From contig CACAXP010000006.1 in assembly GCA_902536485.1 (NCBI GenBank), positions 1-50,622 on the forward strand: 50,622 nucleotides of DNA. Reading direction: 5' to 3'. Each line of letters opens with the position of its first letter. The first letter of the stretch is position 1. The notes beneath the pieces are model-generated. The model made no database searches, had not been told where the DNA came from, and saw only the letters and a program-made list of their open reading frames with translations. Shown in pieces: positions 19,660-29,506 of the stretch. A program made the position numbers and the translations under genes. Source of the stretch: an uncultured Alphaproteobacteria bacterium (GTDB taxonomy: Bacteria; Pseudomonadota; Alphaproteobacteria; Methylaequorales; Methylaequoraceae).

Positions 19660-21140
19660 TGATTAACTTACCTATATTACCTATTTTAATTTGTCTGCCT
19701 CTAATTGGACTTCTTTTCATTCTTTTGTCTTCTGAAAACGATGAGAACTCAATTCAGTCAAAAAAATCTGCTATCTGGACATCAGTCAGTAACTTTTTAC
19801 TATCGTTATATCTACCTTTAAATTTTAATAAGGAAATACCACATTTTCAGTTCGTTAATTCATTTAACTGGTTTAATAGTGATAATCTTAAATTTACATT
19901 GGGTGTTGACGGTATTTCGATGCCATTTATTGTTTTATCAACTTTCTTAATTTTATTATGTGTAATTTACATTTATCCGCAAAAGAAAAAAAATATGAGA
20001 ATGTATCTTGCTTCCTTTATTTTACTAGAATCTTTTTTAGTTGGAACATTCAGCGCTATAGATCTGTTTTCATTTTATATTTTTTTTGAATCAATTCTAA
20101 TTCCAATGTATTTGATTATTGGATTTTGGGGAGGAGACCGAAGGGTTTATTCGGCATATAAATTTTTTCTTTATACCTTAATTGGTTCAGTGCTGATGTT
20201 AATTGCAATAATTTTTTTATACCAAGAGTTTGGAACTACAAGCATAGCTAGACTTCTTGACTATACCTTACCATTTTACATTCAGGTTTGGTTGTGGTTG
20301 GCTTTTTTTGCATCCTTTGCTGTTAAAATACCTATGTGGCCTTTTCACACATGGTTGCCCGATGCTCATGTAGAGGCACCAACTGAAGGGTCGGTAATTT
20401 TAGCTGGAATTCTTCTTAAGTTGGGTGGCTATGGGTTCATAAGATTTAATCTTTCTTTTTTACCAGACGCTTCTATTTTTTTTACGCCTTTCATTTATTT
20501 TCTCTCAGTTATCGCAATAATCTACACATCTTTCATAGCTATTGTTCAAGAGGATATGAAAAAGCTCATTGCTTACTCATCGGTGGCACACATGGGTTTT
20601 GTTACATTAGGAATATTCTCAGCTAATATGCAAGGTCTTCACGGTGCAATTGTGCAAATGATTTCTCATGGTATAATTTCCGCAGCATTGTTCTTTTGTA
20701 TTGGATCTATTTATAATAGATACAAAACGAAAGAGATTAATTATTTTGGAGGATTAAGCCAAAAAATTCCAAAAATGTCGGTTTTTTTTCTTATTTTCAC
20801 ATTAGGAGCTATTGGTTTTCCTGGAAGTTCAGGGTTTATTGGTGAATTTTTAACTTTGGTTTCAGTTTACAGTAGGAGTACCTTGGTAGCTTTCATATCC
20901 TCATTTGGAGTTATACTTGCTGCAACTTATATGCTTCTTTTGTATAAAAAAGTTTTTCTTGGGCCAATTAATTCAAATTTAGATAATAAAGTCAATCAAT
21001 TACATGTCTATGAAACTATAACTTTTTTAGCCCTTTCAATCATGATTTTAATAATAGGTATTAAACCTAATTTAATTTTAAGTTACACTACTTCATCTTT
21101 GGATAGAATTGTATCATTGTATCCAATAACAATTTTTTAA
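19659..21140 (+). CDS. nuoM: NADH-quinone oxidoreductase subunit M
   Basis: An antiporter-like proton-pumping subunit (ND4 type). The 493 residues contain about 14 membrane helices, FYIFFESILIPMYLIIGFWG with the conserved helix-5 glutamate, KIPMWPFHTWLPDAHVEAPT and SHGIISAALFF. It overlaps nuoL by one base and ends 10 nt before nuoN. Confidence 0.97.
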   Translation: MINLPILPILICLPLIGLLFILLSSENDENSIQSKKSAIWTSVSNFLLSLYLPLNFNKEIPHFQFVNSFNWFNSDNLKFTLGVDGISMPFIVLSTFLILLCVIYIYPQKKKNMRMYLASFILLESFLVGTFSAIDLFSFYIFFESILIPMYLIIGFWGGDRRVYSAYKFFLYTLIGSVLMLIAIIFLYQEFGTTSIARLLDYTLPFYIQVWLWLAFFASFAVKIPMWPFHTWLPDAHVEAPTEGSVILAGILLKLGGYGFIRFNLSFLPDASIFFTPFIYFLSVIAIIYTSFIAIVQEDMKKLIAYSSVAHMGFVTLGIFSANMQGLHGAIVQMISHGIISAALFFCIGSIYNRYKTKEINYFGGLSQKIPKMSVFFLIFTLGAIGFPGSSGFIGEFLTLVSVYSRSTLVAFISSFGVILAATYMLLLYKKVFLGPINSNLDNKVNQLHVYETITFLALSIMILIIGIKPNLILSYTTSSLDRIVSLYPITIF

Positions 21141-21150
21141 AGGCAATGTT

Positions 21151-22578
21151 TTGATAATCTTACCAGAAATTATTTTGTCTCTTGGCTTCTTATTTCTCTT
21201 GTGTATATCACCTTTTATAAAAGCTGATTCTCATAAGTATATTGGATATTTAAGTTTGTTGCTTATTTTTTTAACACAATTTTCAATTGTAAAAGATATT
21301 TTTATTTTTGAAGAAGTATTCGAAGGTTTTTTTATAATTGATTCTTTTGGCTCTTTTTTAAAATTAATTATTTTGATTTCCGCAGGCTTAGTTTTGTTTT
21401 TCTATTTGATTGTAAAACATGATAAATCCCTAAATAGACCTGAATTTTCATTAGTTGTTTTAGTATCTCTTATAGGAATGATGTTTATGGTCTCAGCGAA
21501 TAATTTATTGTCTTTATTTGTTTCAATAGAACTTCAAAGTTTAGCTCTTTATATTTTAGTCTCATTCTCTAAAGAGGATCTAAATTCTTCTGAGGCAGGA
21601 GTTAAATATTTTGTAGTGGGTAGCTTATCAACCTGTATATTTTTATTTGGTTCAAGTTTGATATACGGTCTAGTAGGTTCAACAGACTTTTCATCAATAA
21701 GTAATTATATGACAGATCAACCTGATATTCCAATGATTCTTATAATTGGTCTAATTTTTATATTAGTTTCGATTTCCTTAAAAATTTCAGCAGCTCCATT
21801 TCATATGTGGACACCAGATGTTTATCAAGGTGCACCTACAATTGTAACAGCTTTTATATCTACGGCACCAAAGGTTGCTGTTTTTGGTGTTTTAATTAGA
21901 CTCCTTGTTTTTCCCTTTGGGGAAATAATAGTAGATTGGGGTAAATTGGTTATAATTCTTTCTATTACATCAATGATTATTGGCTCATTAGGAGCTATCA
22001 TGCAAAGTGATATAAAAAGGCTAATGGCTTATAGTACAATTAATCATATAGGCTTTATGCTGATGGGTCTTGTGCCAGGAACTGAGGAAGGAATAACTGC
22101 TATTTCAATTTATTTAATTTTTTACCTAACAATGAATCTTGGTGTATTTTTGTTTATATTAAACATGCAAAGAGACCAGATTAATGTCACTACAATTAAG
22201 GATTTATCTGGTTTGTATAAAACTGAACCTGTAATGGCTGGTTGTCTGGCAATAATTCTTTTTTCAATGGCAGGTATCCCTCCATTGGCAGGATTCGTCG
22301 GAAAATTACTCATTCTTAATGTTGTAGTTGACGGTAACTTATTTTTTCTAGCTATTATTGCCGTTTTAACTTCTGTAATAGCAGCCTTCTATTACATAAG
22401 GATGGTTAAATCAATTTTTTTTGATGACCCTACAGAAGAATTGGATATTTTAACTAATAATCAATCGAAATTGTTAATGATTCTCTTTTCTTTTTTTAAT
22501 TTGACAGTGATACTTTATCCCCAATTTTTTTTAAACCTTTCAGCTTCGATAGCACTCTCATTATTTGCGCTAAAATAA
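21151..22578 (+). CDS. nuoN: NADH-quinone oxidoreductase subunit N
   Basis: The third antiporter-like subunit (ND2 type). The 475 residues include FVSIELQSLALYILVSF, KISAAPFHMWTPDVYQGAPT and MAGIPPLAGFVGK. The start is TTG at 21151, with AAAGG at 21139-21143. An ATG at 21146 is out of frame and stops after two codons, so it is not the start. It ends the nuo operon proper; the birA ATG overlaps its stop by one base, so transcription continues. Confidence 0.97.
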   Translation: MIILPEIILSLGFLFLLCISPFIKADSHKYIGYLSLLLIFLTQFSIVKDIFIFEEVFEGFFIIDSFGSFLKLIILISAGLVLFFYLIVKHDKSLNRPEFSLVVLVSLIGMMFMVSANNLLSLFVSIELQSLALYILVSFSKEDLNSSEAGVKYFVVGSLSTCIFLFGSSLIYGLVGSTDFSSISNYMTDQPDIPMILIIGLIFILVSISLKISAAPFHMWTPDVYQGAPTIVTAFISTAPKVAVFGVLIRLLVFPFGEIIVDWGKLVIILSITSMIIGSLGAIMQSDIKRLMAYSTINHIGFMLMGLVPGTEEGITAISIYLIFYLTMNLGVFLFILNMQRDQINVTTIKDLSGLYKTEPVMAGCLAIILFSMAGIPPLAGFVGKLLILNVVVDGNLFFLAIIAVLTSVIAAFYYIRMVKSIFFDDPTEELDILTNNQSKLLMILFSFFNLTVILYPQFFLNLSASIALSLFALK

Positions 22579-23300
22579 TGACTAATTTTTATTTTGATCA
22601 TTTCTTCTACAAATCTTTGAAAAATACAAATGATACTGCAAAAAAAATTTATGATTCTAAAAAATCAGAAAATATTGCTCTTTTAACACTTTTACAAAAA
22701 AGTGGTAGAGGACGAATTGATAAAAAATGGCTAAGTAAAAAAGGAGATTTAACATGTTCATTTTTAGTAAGCTTTCAAACTTCAGTAAAAAAGTTAGGTC
22801 AAATTAATTTGTGGTTTATAAATAAAGTTTTTATTATTCTCAAAAAATTAAATCCAGATTTAAATTTAAAAATAAAATGGCCTAACGACATATATTTAGA
22901 TGAAAAAAAGTTAGGTGGGATTCTTGTTGAAACAAGTATATTGAATGGAAATGTAAATTATTTTTTATTTGGTGTTGGTGTCAACATAGTAAGTAACCCA
23001 AAAAATCTCAGCTATCCAACAACTTCTCTAAAAAATTTGTCAAAAAAAATTAGCTCATTAAAATTATTTTTAGAAATTTCTAAAACAATTACTAATAGTT
23101 ATTTTGAACTTAAAAACTCTTCATTGTTGAGAATAGATAACGACTTTCTAAAAAACTTTAAGGATTTTAAAAAAATTATAAAAATTAAGTTTAAAGAAAA
23201 AGTTTTAGAAGGCAAATTTAATTCTATAACCAAAAATGGGGAACTGGTATTAATTACTTCCCAAAAAAAATTATTGATCAATTTTGGTGAGATTTTATGA
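22578..23300 (+). CDS. birA: biotin-[acetyl-CoA-carboxylase] ligase, short form
   Basis: Attaches biotin to biotin-dependent carboxylases through biotinyl-AMP. The 240 residues are the catalytic domain only: KSGRGRIDKKW holds the GRGR adenylate loop (43-46), followed by IKWPNDIYLDEKKLGGIL and a small C-terminal SH3-like domain. The N-terminal helix-turn-helix of E. coli BirA is absent, so it cannot repress transcription in that way. Lys codons are abundant even for this genome. It is joined to nuoN (1-nt overlap) and coaX (4-nt overlap); nuoN-birA-coaX-rnj is a recurrent alphaproteobacterial order, to my knowledge. Confidence 0.94.
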   Translation: MTNFYFDHFFYKSLKNTNDTAKKIYDSKKSENIALLTLLQKSGRGRIDKKWLSKKGDLTCSFLVSFQTSVKKLGQINLWFINKVFIILKKLNPDLNLKIKWPNDIYLDEKKLGGILVETSILNGNVNYFLFGVGVNIVSNPKNLSYPTTSLKNLSKKISSLKLFLEISKTITNSYFELKNSSLLRIDNDFLKNFKDFKKIIKIKFKEKVLEGKFNSITKNGELVLITSQKKLLINFGEIL

Positions 23301-24046
23301 CAAACGTGACAATTGATATAGGTAACACAATAATTTCTTTCTGTATGTTTAAAAAGAATAAATTACTAAAACATGTTAGGGTTCCCAAAGAACAATTAGA
23401 TTTAAAAGAACTTAATAATTTAAAAAAAATTTTTTTTAAAGACCCTAAAGTTAGATCATTGATTTCTTCAGTAGTCCCCTCAATTGAAAAATTAATTAAA
23501 TCTTTTTTTAAAGATAACTCAGTTCATTCAGTTTCCTTGAAAGATTTATTAAAGAAAATAGATATAAAAATTAATATAAAAAATAGAAAAGAAATTGGTG
23601 ATGATAGGTTGACAAATATTATTTATGCAAAAAAAATCTATAAAAATTGTGTTATAGTAATTGATTTTGGTACAGCTACAACATTTGATGTTTTAAATAG
23701 TAAAGGAATTTATTTTGGCGGAATTATTACCCCAGGAATAGATTTATCTCTTAACGTTTTGAAGTATAAGACTGCAAAGCTTCCGTTAGTAAAGTTTAAA
23801 AAAACAAAAAACGTTGTTGGATTTAATACTATAGAAGCAATTGAGTCAGGTTTTTTTTGGGGATATTGTTCTATGATTGAAGGATTAATAAAGAAAATTG
23901 AACAAGAACAAAAAGATGTTTTTAAAATAATTTTAACAGGAGGAAATGCTAGTTATTTTAAAGGAATTCACAAAAAAGTTGTCTTAATTGATGAATTCTT
24001 TACATCTAAAGCTTTGAATTATATTTTAAATGAATATGTAAAATGA
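23297..24046 (+). CDS. coaX: type III pantothenate kinase
   Basis: Performs the first step of coenzyme A synthesis, phosphorylating pantothenate. The 249 residues show the ASKHA-fold motifs of the CoaX family: DIGNT at the N-terminus, IGDDRLTN, VIDFGTATTFDV, FGGIITPGI, and LTGGNA near the end. This family needs a monovalent cation and is insensitive to CoA feedback. Overlaps of 4 nt with birA and rnj imply coupled translation. Confidence 0.95.
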   Translation: MTNVTIDIGNTIISFCMFKKNKLLKHVRVPKEQLDLKELNNLKKIFFKDPKVRSLISSVVPSIEKLIKSFFKDNSVHSVSLKDLLKKIDIKINIKNRKEIGDDRLTNIIYAKKIYKNCVIVIDFGTATTFDVLNSKGIYFGGIITPGIDLSLNVLKYKTAKLPLVKFKKTKNVVGFNTIEAIESGFFWGYCSMIEGLIKKIEQEQKDVFKIILTGGNASYFKGIHKKVVLIDEFFTSKALNYILNEYVK

Positions 24047-25689
24047 ATTTTTCAAAAAATGATCTAGTTTTTATACCTCTTGGAGGTTCCGGTGAGATTG
24101 GTATGAATTGTAATTTATATCATTATAATGATAGCTGGATAATGATTGATTTGGGTGTGATGTTTGGAAACTCAAATCTTTCCTCAAATGAATTGATAAT
24201 GCCAAATGTCGATTTTTTGATAAAGAATAATATAAAACTAGATGGATTAATTCTTACTCATGCACATGAGGATCATATTGGCGCTGTTCCTTTTCTTTAT
24301 GAAAAACTAGGTAGTTTTAAAATTTTCACTACATCATTCACTGCATCTGTACTAAAAAGAAAGTTTGATTCTTTTGGGATTAAACAGATTAATATTGATC
24401 TTTTAAATTACAATGAAAATAAAAAGATTGGAAAATTTAGTGTTGAAACTCTAGCATTAACTCATTCAATCCCAGAACCAAATGCTATTATAATTAGAAC
24501 TGAAAAGTTAAATATCTTTCATACTGGTGACTGGAAAATTGACCCAACCCCTCTTGTAGGCAACCCAATAGACCAAAACAAATTAAATGATTTAAAAAAT
24601 GAAGGTATGACTGTCATGGTTTGTGATTCGACAAATGTTTTTAATGAAAATCCATCTGGTAGCGAAAATGATGTTAGAGAAGAATTAAGACAAATTTTTT
24701 CAAAAAAAATAAAAAATAAAATAATAATTACTTGTTTTGCTTCAAATATAGCTAGACTTGAGACGATTTTGAAAGTTTCAAATGAATTTGATAAGTGTTG
24801 TGTGTTTTTAGGACGATCAATTCATAGAATTTATGAATCAGCTAAAGAAAATAACTACCTTAAAAATTTAAATAATATTGTTTCTGAAAAGGAGTCAGGG
24901 TCAATTTCAGAGGACAACCTAGTAATTGTATGTACTGGTAGTCAAGGAGAAACTAATGCTGCATTGTCAAGGCTAGTTAACGATAAAAATAGATTTATTG
25001 AGATTTTTAATGATGATTTAGTTATATTTTCCTCAAGAGAAATACCAGGTAATGAAAAAAAAATAAGTGAGTTAAAAAATCAATTACTAAAAAAAAAAGT
25101 TAGGATAATTGATAGTAAAATTTCAAAAATTCATGTTTCAGGACATCCATCAAAAAAAGAATTAGAACAAATGTATGAATGGATTTCTCCAAATACAATT
25201 ATTCCTGTACATGGTGAGTTTAAACATTTAAGTGAACACGCCAATTTTGCCAAAAAATGTGGAATTAAAAAGCAGGTTTTGGTTGAAAATGGCGATGTTG
25301 TTTTATTGGAAAATAATAACTCAAGAATTATTGAAAAGGTTTTTTCTGGTAGGATTCTTTTAAAGGGTAACAAAACGTTTTCATTAGAAAATAATTTTTT
25401 GAAAAACCTAAAGATTGTAAGTTCAGAAGGTGAAATTTTTATAAATATAATTTGTGATTTAGATAATAAATTACTTACAGAACCAGTAGTTTTTTGTCCA
25501 ACTGTAACAGATAAAAATGAGCTAGTTGATGATTTAAAGATTCTAATTTCTGAACAACTCTTTAAAATGGCATCAAATTCACTAACCGATCAAATTCTCA
25601 GCGAAGAATTAAAAAAAATTGTTAGATCTTACATTAAGAAAAGTATAGGATTGAAACCTTTAACTTATATTGAGATTGTAAGAATTTAG
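24043..25689 (+). CDS. rnj: ribonuclease J
   Basis: A metallo-beta-lactamase/beta-CASP ribonuclease with 5'-3' exonuclease and possibly endonuclease activity, used in RNA turnover and rRNA maturation. The 548 residues contain the zinc site HAHEDH (His73, His75, Asp77, His78), the HTGDWKID motif, beta-CASP elements (VSGHPSKKELEQM, IPVHGEFKHL) and a C-terminal domain. It appears to be full length. Start ATG overlaps coaX by 4 nt; mce follows after 13 nt. Confidence 0.95.
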   Translation: MNFSKNDLVFIPLGGSGEIGMNCNLYHYNDSWIMIDLGVMFGNSNLSSNELIMPNVDFLIKNNIKLDGLILTHAHEDHIGAVPFLYEKLGSFKIFTTSFTASVLKRKFDSFGIKQINIDLLNYNENKKIGKFSVETLALTHSIPEPNAIIIRTEKLNIFHTGDWKIDPTPLVGNPIDQNKLNDLKNEGMTVMVCDSTNVFNENPSGSENDVREELRQIFSKKIKNKIIITCFASNIARLETILKVSNEFDKCCVFLGRSIHRIYESAKENNYLKNLNNIVSEKESGSISEDNLVIVCTGSQGETNAALSRLVNDKNRFIEIFNDDLVIFSSREIPGNEKKISELKNQLLKKKVRIIDSKISKIHVSGHPSKKELEQMYEWISPNTIIPVHGEFKHLSEHANFAKKCGIKKQVLVENGDVVLLENNNSRIIEKVFSGRILLKGNKTFSLENNFLKNLKIVSSEGEIFINIICDLDNKLLTEPVVFCPTVTDKNELVDDLKILISEQLFKMASNSLTDQILSEELKKIVRSYIKKSIGLKPLTYIEIVRI

Positions 25690-25702
25690 AATATAATTAA
25701 TT

Positions 25703-26107
25703 ATGCTTAAAAGATTTAATCATGTTGCAATAGTTGTTCCTGACCTTGATGACGCATCTAGAAAGTATAAAGATGTTTTGAACGCAAGTGTCTCAGACGT
25801 TTATGATTATGCTGAACACGGAGTTAGTGTAGTTTTTATTGACCTCGGTAATACTAAAATTGAATTAATGCAGCCTTATGGAGAAAATTCTCCCATTGAG
25901 AATTTTTTAAAAAAACATACTGGAGGGGCCATTCATCACATTTGTATTGAAGTAGGTGATATTAATCAGGCATGCGAAAATTTGAAGTCAAAAAACATAA
26001 GAATTCTTGGCGATGGTGTGCCAAGGATTGGAGCACATAATAAACCTGTTGTTTTTCTTCATCCAAAGGATTTTTATGGAACACTTATAGAATTAGAACA
26101 GGAGTAA
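25703..26107 (+). CDS. mce: methylmalonyl-CoA epimerase
   Basis: Interconverts (2R)- and (2S)-methylmalonyl-CoA in the propionyl-CoA to succinyl-CoA route. The 134 residues form a vicinal-oxygen-chelate (glyoxalase-like) fold, with metal ligands expected at His7 (NHVAIVV), the His pair in GAIHHICIEV, and the Glu in TLIELEQ at the C-terminus; GAHNKPVVFLHPKDFYG is typical of the family. Its presence implies a methylmalonyl-CoA mutase elsewhere in the genome. Confidence 0.92.
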   Translation: MLKRFNHVAIVVPDLDDASRKYKDVLNASVSDVYDYAEHGVSVVFIDLGNTKIELMQPYGENSPIENFLKKHTGGAIHHICIEVGDINQACENLKSKNIRILGDGVPRIGAHNKPVVFLHPKDFYGTLIELEQE

Positions 26108-26112
26108 AAAAA

Positions 26113-26325
26113 TTGCTTGATTTTCTTGTTATTTACCTGATTCTATGGTGGCTTGTTTTTTTTGTTATGTTACCTTTTGGCATTGAGCGTGATCAAGATG
26201 TCACCTTTGGGAATGATCCTGGTGCTCCAAAGAAATCGTTAGTAAAAAAAAAAGCAATAATTTCATCTTTTGTAACATTAATTTTGACAGCAGTTGCTAT
26301 TGTAGTAAAAAATGAAATATTCTAA
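26113..26325 (+). CDS. DUF1467 family small membrane protein
   Basis: A 70-residue protein with two membrane helices (about 3-22 and 47-66) and the family's central motif LPFGIERDQDVTFGNDPGAP. The function is unknown; the family is characteristic of Alphaproteobacteria and commonly sits between mce and proS. The start is TTG at 26113, with GGAG at 26101-26104 eight nt upstream. It overlaps proS by 14 nt. Confidence 0.9.
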   Translation: MLDFLVIYLILWWLVFFVMLPFGIERDQDVTFGNDPGAPKKSLVKKKAIISSFVTLILTAVAIVVKNEIF

Positions 26326-27592
26326 TTTTTTTATTCCAACTTTTCGAGAAAACCCCTCTGATGCAAAAATAAAATCCCATGTTTTAATGATAAAATCTGG
26401 AATGATAAAGCAAGAAATCTCTGGAATATATTCATGGTTACCGCTAGGTTTTAAAGTCTTAAAAAAAATAATACAAATTATTGAAGACATGCATGAAAGT
26501 AATGGAATAAATCAAATTCTTATGCCTACAATACAAGGATCTGATATATGGAAAATTAGCGATAGGTACGATACTTATGGCAAAGAAATGTTAAGGATTG
26601 TTGATAGAAATGATAAAGAATTACTTTATGGTCCTACTAACGAAGAAATGATTACAGCAATCGGCAAACATTTTATTAAAAGTCATAAAAATCTTCCTCG
26701 CCATTTTTTTCACATCCAAAGTAAATTTAGAGATGAAATAAGGCCCAGGTTTGGAGTAATGAGAGCAAGAGAATTTTTGATGAAGGATGCCTATAGTTTT
26801 GATAAAGACGAAAAATCAGGAGAACAAACCTATGAAAGGTTTTTTAGATTATATTTAAGAATTTTTGAAAAATTAGGTTTAAAAATAATTCCTGTTAGAG
26901 CACCTAGTGGAGAAATTGGAGGAAACCTCTCTCATGAATTTCATTTATTGTTAGAGACAGGTGAGTCAAAGATATTTGTTGATGAAACTTATTTAAAAAA
27001 AAACTTTTCTGATTTAAAAATTTCAGAAATAAAATCTATAAATAGCTTCACAGATGAATTATATGAATCTTTAAATATCAATCAAAGTTTAATACATCTA
27101 AAGAGTACTGAGCTTGGCCATATATTTCTTTTTGGAACAAAATATAGTAAATCCTTTGATTTTAAAATTGATTATGAAAATGATAAAATATTTCCTTACA
27201 TGGGTTCTTATGGAATAGGAATTTCGAGAATTCCAGCTGCTATTATTGAAGCTTCTAACGATGATAAAGGAATTATTTGGCCAAAAGAAATATCTCCCTT
27301 TGACATTGTATTAATTAATTTAACCTCAAACAACGAAAATACAACAAGCTTTTGTGAAGACCTTTATGCTAAGTTAAAGGTAAATAATTATGATGTTTTA
27401 CTTGATGATCGTTCTGAACGGCCTGGTATAAAATTTTCCGATGCAGATTTAATCGGTATACCAATTCAAATAATTGTTGGAAAGAACTTTGTTGATAAGA
27501 AAGAGATAGGTGTAAAGACTAGAAAAGATTTAAAAGAATCAACCGTTTCTAGTGAAAATATAATTGAATTTTTAAATCAAATGAAAATTTAA
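26312..27592 (+). CDS. proS: prolyl-tRNA synthetase, short form
   Basis: Charges tRNA-Pro. The 426 residues are a class II synthetase with RPRFGVMRAREFLMKDAYSF (motif 2 region), GPTNEEM and GSYGIGISRIP (motif 3), then the anticodon-binding domain. It is about 145 residues shorter than the E. coli enzyme because it lacks the large editing insertion, as is usual in Alphaproteobacteria. The loss implies that Ala-tRNA-Pro is cleared in trans, if at all. It overlaps DUF1467 by 14 nt and lolC by 1 nt. Confidence 0.95.
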   Translation: MKYSNFFIPTFRENPSDAKIKSHVLMIKSGMIKQEISGIYSWLPLGFKVLKKIIQIIEDMHESNGINQILMPTIQGSDIWKISDRYDTYGKEMLRIVDRNDKELLYGPTNEEMITAIGKHFIKSHKNLPRHFFHIQSKFRDEIRPRFGVMRAREFLMKDAYSFDKDEKSGEQTYERFFRLYLRIFEKLGLKIIPVRAPSGEIGGNLSHEFHLLLETGESKIFVDETYLKKNFSDLKISEIKSINSFTDELYESLNINQSLIHLKSTELGHIFLFGTKYSKSFDFKIDYENDKIFPYMGSYGIGISRIPAAIIEASNDDKGIIWPKEISPFDIVLINLTSNNENTTSFCEDLYAKLKVNNYDVLLDDRSERPGIKFSDADLIGIPIQIIVGKNFVDKKEIGVKTRKDLKESTVSSENIIEFLNQMKI

Positions 27593-28836
27593 TGGTTACC
27601 TTTTTTGAAATATGGGTTTCTCTAAAATATCTTCTTCCTAAGACAAAAGAAAAATTTTTTTCAATAATTACTATTTTTTCTTTCGTTGGTATTTCATTGG
27701 GTGTGGCAACATTAATTATTGTTATGTCAGTCATGAATGGGTTTAGAGATGAGTTAACAAGTAAGATTCTTGGTGTTAATGGACATTTAAAATTACAACA
27801 TCATAATAATTTAAAAATTAATAGTAATGATTCACTTAATGAAACATTAAACGAAAAAATTACTGGTATTTTTGTCAATAAAATTATAGTAAGTCAGGCG
27901 TTATTTTCAAAAAATTCTTTTTCAACTGGAGTTTTTTTAAAAGGCGTTGATGGAAAGTATTTTTCTGAAAGAAGAATTTTCTCGAATATAAAACCCTTAT
28001 CAATAAATGCTTTTAAAAATAATGAAGGGATATTAATTGGTGAAAAATTACAAAAAAAGTTAAACCTAAAAATTGGTGATTTTGTTAATATTTTATCATC
28101 AAATAATATTCAAACTGTTTTTGGAAATATGCCACGATCTTCATCTTTCAAAGTAGTGGGCTTCTTCAATACAGGAATGTATGAATACGACTCTGCCTTG
28201 ATTTTTATTCCATTAGATATAATTCAAAGTTTTTTGGATATGAAAAATTATTTTGATTTTTACGAAATTCAATTAGAAAATTTTGATCAATTAAATGAAG
28301 TACAAACTCAATTAAAAAAAAATATTCCAAATTTTCTAAAAATTTCTGACTGGAGACAATTAAATCCCTCCTTGTTTAATGCTCTTGAGGTAGAGAAAAA
28401 TGTAATGTTTTTAATCCTATTACTAATAATAATTGTAGCTGCCTTTAATCTAATTTCTTCAATGATTATTTTAGTGTCAATGAAAAGAAAAGACATTGGT
28501 GTGCTGAGAATATTGGGAGTAAAAAAAAATCAAATATTAAAAATATTTGTAATTAATGGTTCAATAATTGGTATTTTAGGAACTATTATTGGATGTTTTT
28601 TTGGTTTAATTTTCTGTATAAATATTAATGAAATAAAAAGTTTTATCGAATTTTTTCTAGATTCTAGCTTATTTTCTGAGGAAATTTATTTTTTCTCACA
28701 ACTTCCTGTAATAATCAACTATTCACAAATTTTAAAAATTGCATCAATTTCAATTTTTCTTTCATTTTTGTCAACCATTTATCCATCCATTAGAGCATCT
28801 AAGGTTGATCCTATAAATCTTATAAAGTGGGACTGA
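27592..28836 (+). CDS. lolC: lipoprotein-releasing ABC transporter permease (LolC/LolE type)
   Basis: The inner-membrane permease that extracts outer-membrane lipoproteins and hands them to LolA. The 414 residues have the FtsX/MacB architecture: an N-terminal helix (FSIITIFSFVGISLGVATLI), a periplasmic domain (about 50-265) and three C-terminal helices. SMKRKDIGVLRILGVKK is the conserved coupling segment. Only one permease gene lies beside lolD, so it probably works as a homodimer (often called LolF), but a second copy could be elsewhere. It overlaps proS by one base. Confidence 0.92.
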   Translation: MVTFFEIWVSLKYLLPKTKEKFFSIITIFSFVGISLGVATLIIVMSVMNGFRDELTSKILGVNGHLKLQHHNNLKINSNDSLNETLNEKITGIFVNKIIVSQALFSKNSFSTGVFLKGVDGKYFSERRIFSNIKPLSINAFKNNEGILIGEKLQKKLNLKIGDFVNILSSNNIQTVFGNMPRSSSFKVVGFFNTGMYEYDSALIFIPLDIIQSFLDMKNYFDFYEIQLENFDQLNEVQTQLKKNIPNFLKISDWRQLNPSLFNALEVEKNVMFLILLLIIIVAAFNLISSMIILVSMKRKDIGVLRILGVKKNQILKIFVINGSIIGILGTIIGCFFGLIFCININEIKSFIEFFLDSSLFSEEIYFFSQLPVIINYSQILKIASISIFLSFLSTIYPSIRASKVDPINLIKWD

Positions 28837-28837
28837 T

Positions 28838-29506
28838 TTGTTAAATTTAAAAAATATTAGTCAGAGTTATTTGCAAGGCGATTCAATTATCAATGTTTTG
28901 TCTAAACTAAATTTTTCAGTAGATGGCGTAAGGAATATTGGTGTCATAGGTCCCTCTGGTTCAGGAAAATCTACTTTTCTCAATATATTAGGAATGATAG
29001 AAACTCCAATCTCTGGGGAGTATATTTTACAAGGTAATAATTGTTTAAGTTTGTCTCAAAATTTAAAAACCGAAATTCGCAGAAAGTTTATTGGGTATAT
29101 ATTTCAAAATAACCAGCTTTTAGAGGATTTTAATGTGCTGGAAAATATTGCATTTCCTCTCATTTTAAATGGTGAATCTTTTGGTGACGCCAAAAAAAAA
29201 TCTTTAACTCTTTTGGAAAAGCTCGGTTTAATAAACAAAAAGTTTATAAAACCAGGCTTATTATCTGGTGGAGAACAACAAAGAATTGCTATTGCTAGAG
29301 CACTTATCAAAGACCCAATTCTTCTTCTTGCAGATGAACCTACAGGTAGTCTAGATAAAAATAATTCTTCTTTAGTTATGGATCTTATACTAAGTTTAGC
29401 AAAAATAAATAATACAGTTTCTATAATTGCCACGCATAATTTAGAAATTATTAAGAGATTAGATATTTGTTATAAAATTGAAAAAGGTAAGTTAATTGAA
29501 ATCTAG
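28838..29506 (+). CDS. lolD: lipoprotein-releasing ABC transporter ATPase LolD
   Basis: The ATPase that powers the adjacent permease. The 222 residues contain Walker A GPSGSGKST (38-46), Q-loop YIFQNNQLLEDF, signature LSGGEQQRIAIARAL, Walker B LLLADEPTGSLD and switch His in ATHN. The start is TTG at 28838, one nt after lolC, with no ATG near; coupling with lolC is likely. The last 11 nt overlap dnaE. Confidence 0.95.
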   Translation: MLNLKNISQSYLQGDSIINVLSKLNFSVDGVRNIGVIGPSGSGKSTFLNILGMIETPISGEYILQGNNCLSLSQNLKTEIRRKFIGYIFQNNQLLEDFNVLENIAFPLILNGESFGDAKKKSLTLLEKLGLINKKFIKPGLLSGGEQQRIAIARALIKDPILLLADEPTGSLDKNNSSLVMDLILSLAKINNTVSIIATHNLEIIKRLDICYKIEKGKLIEI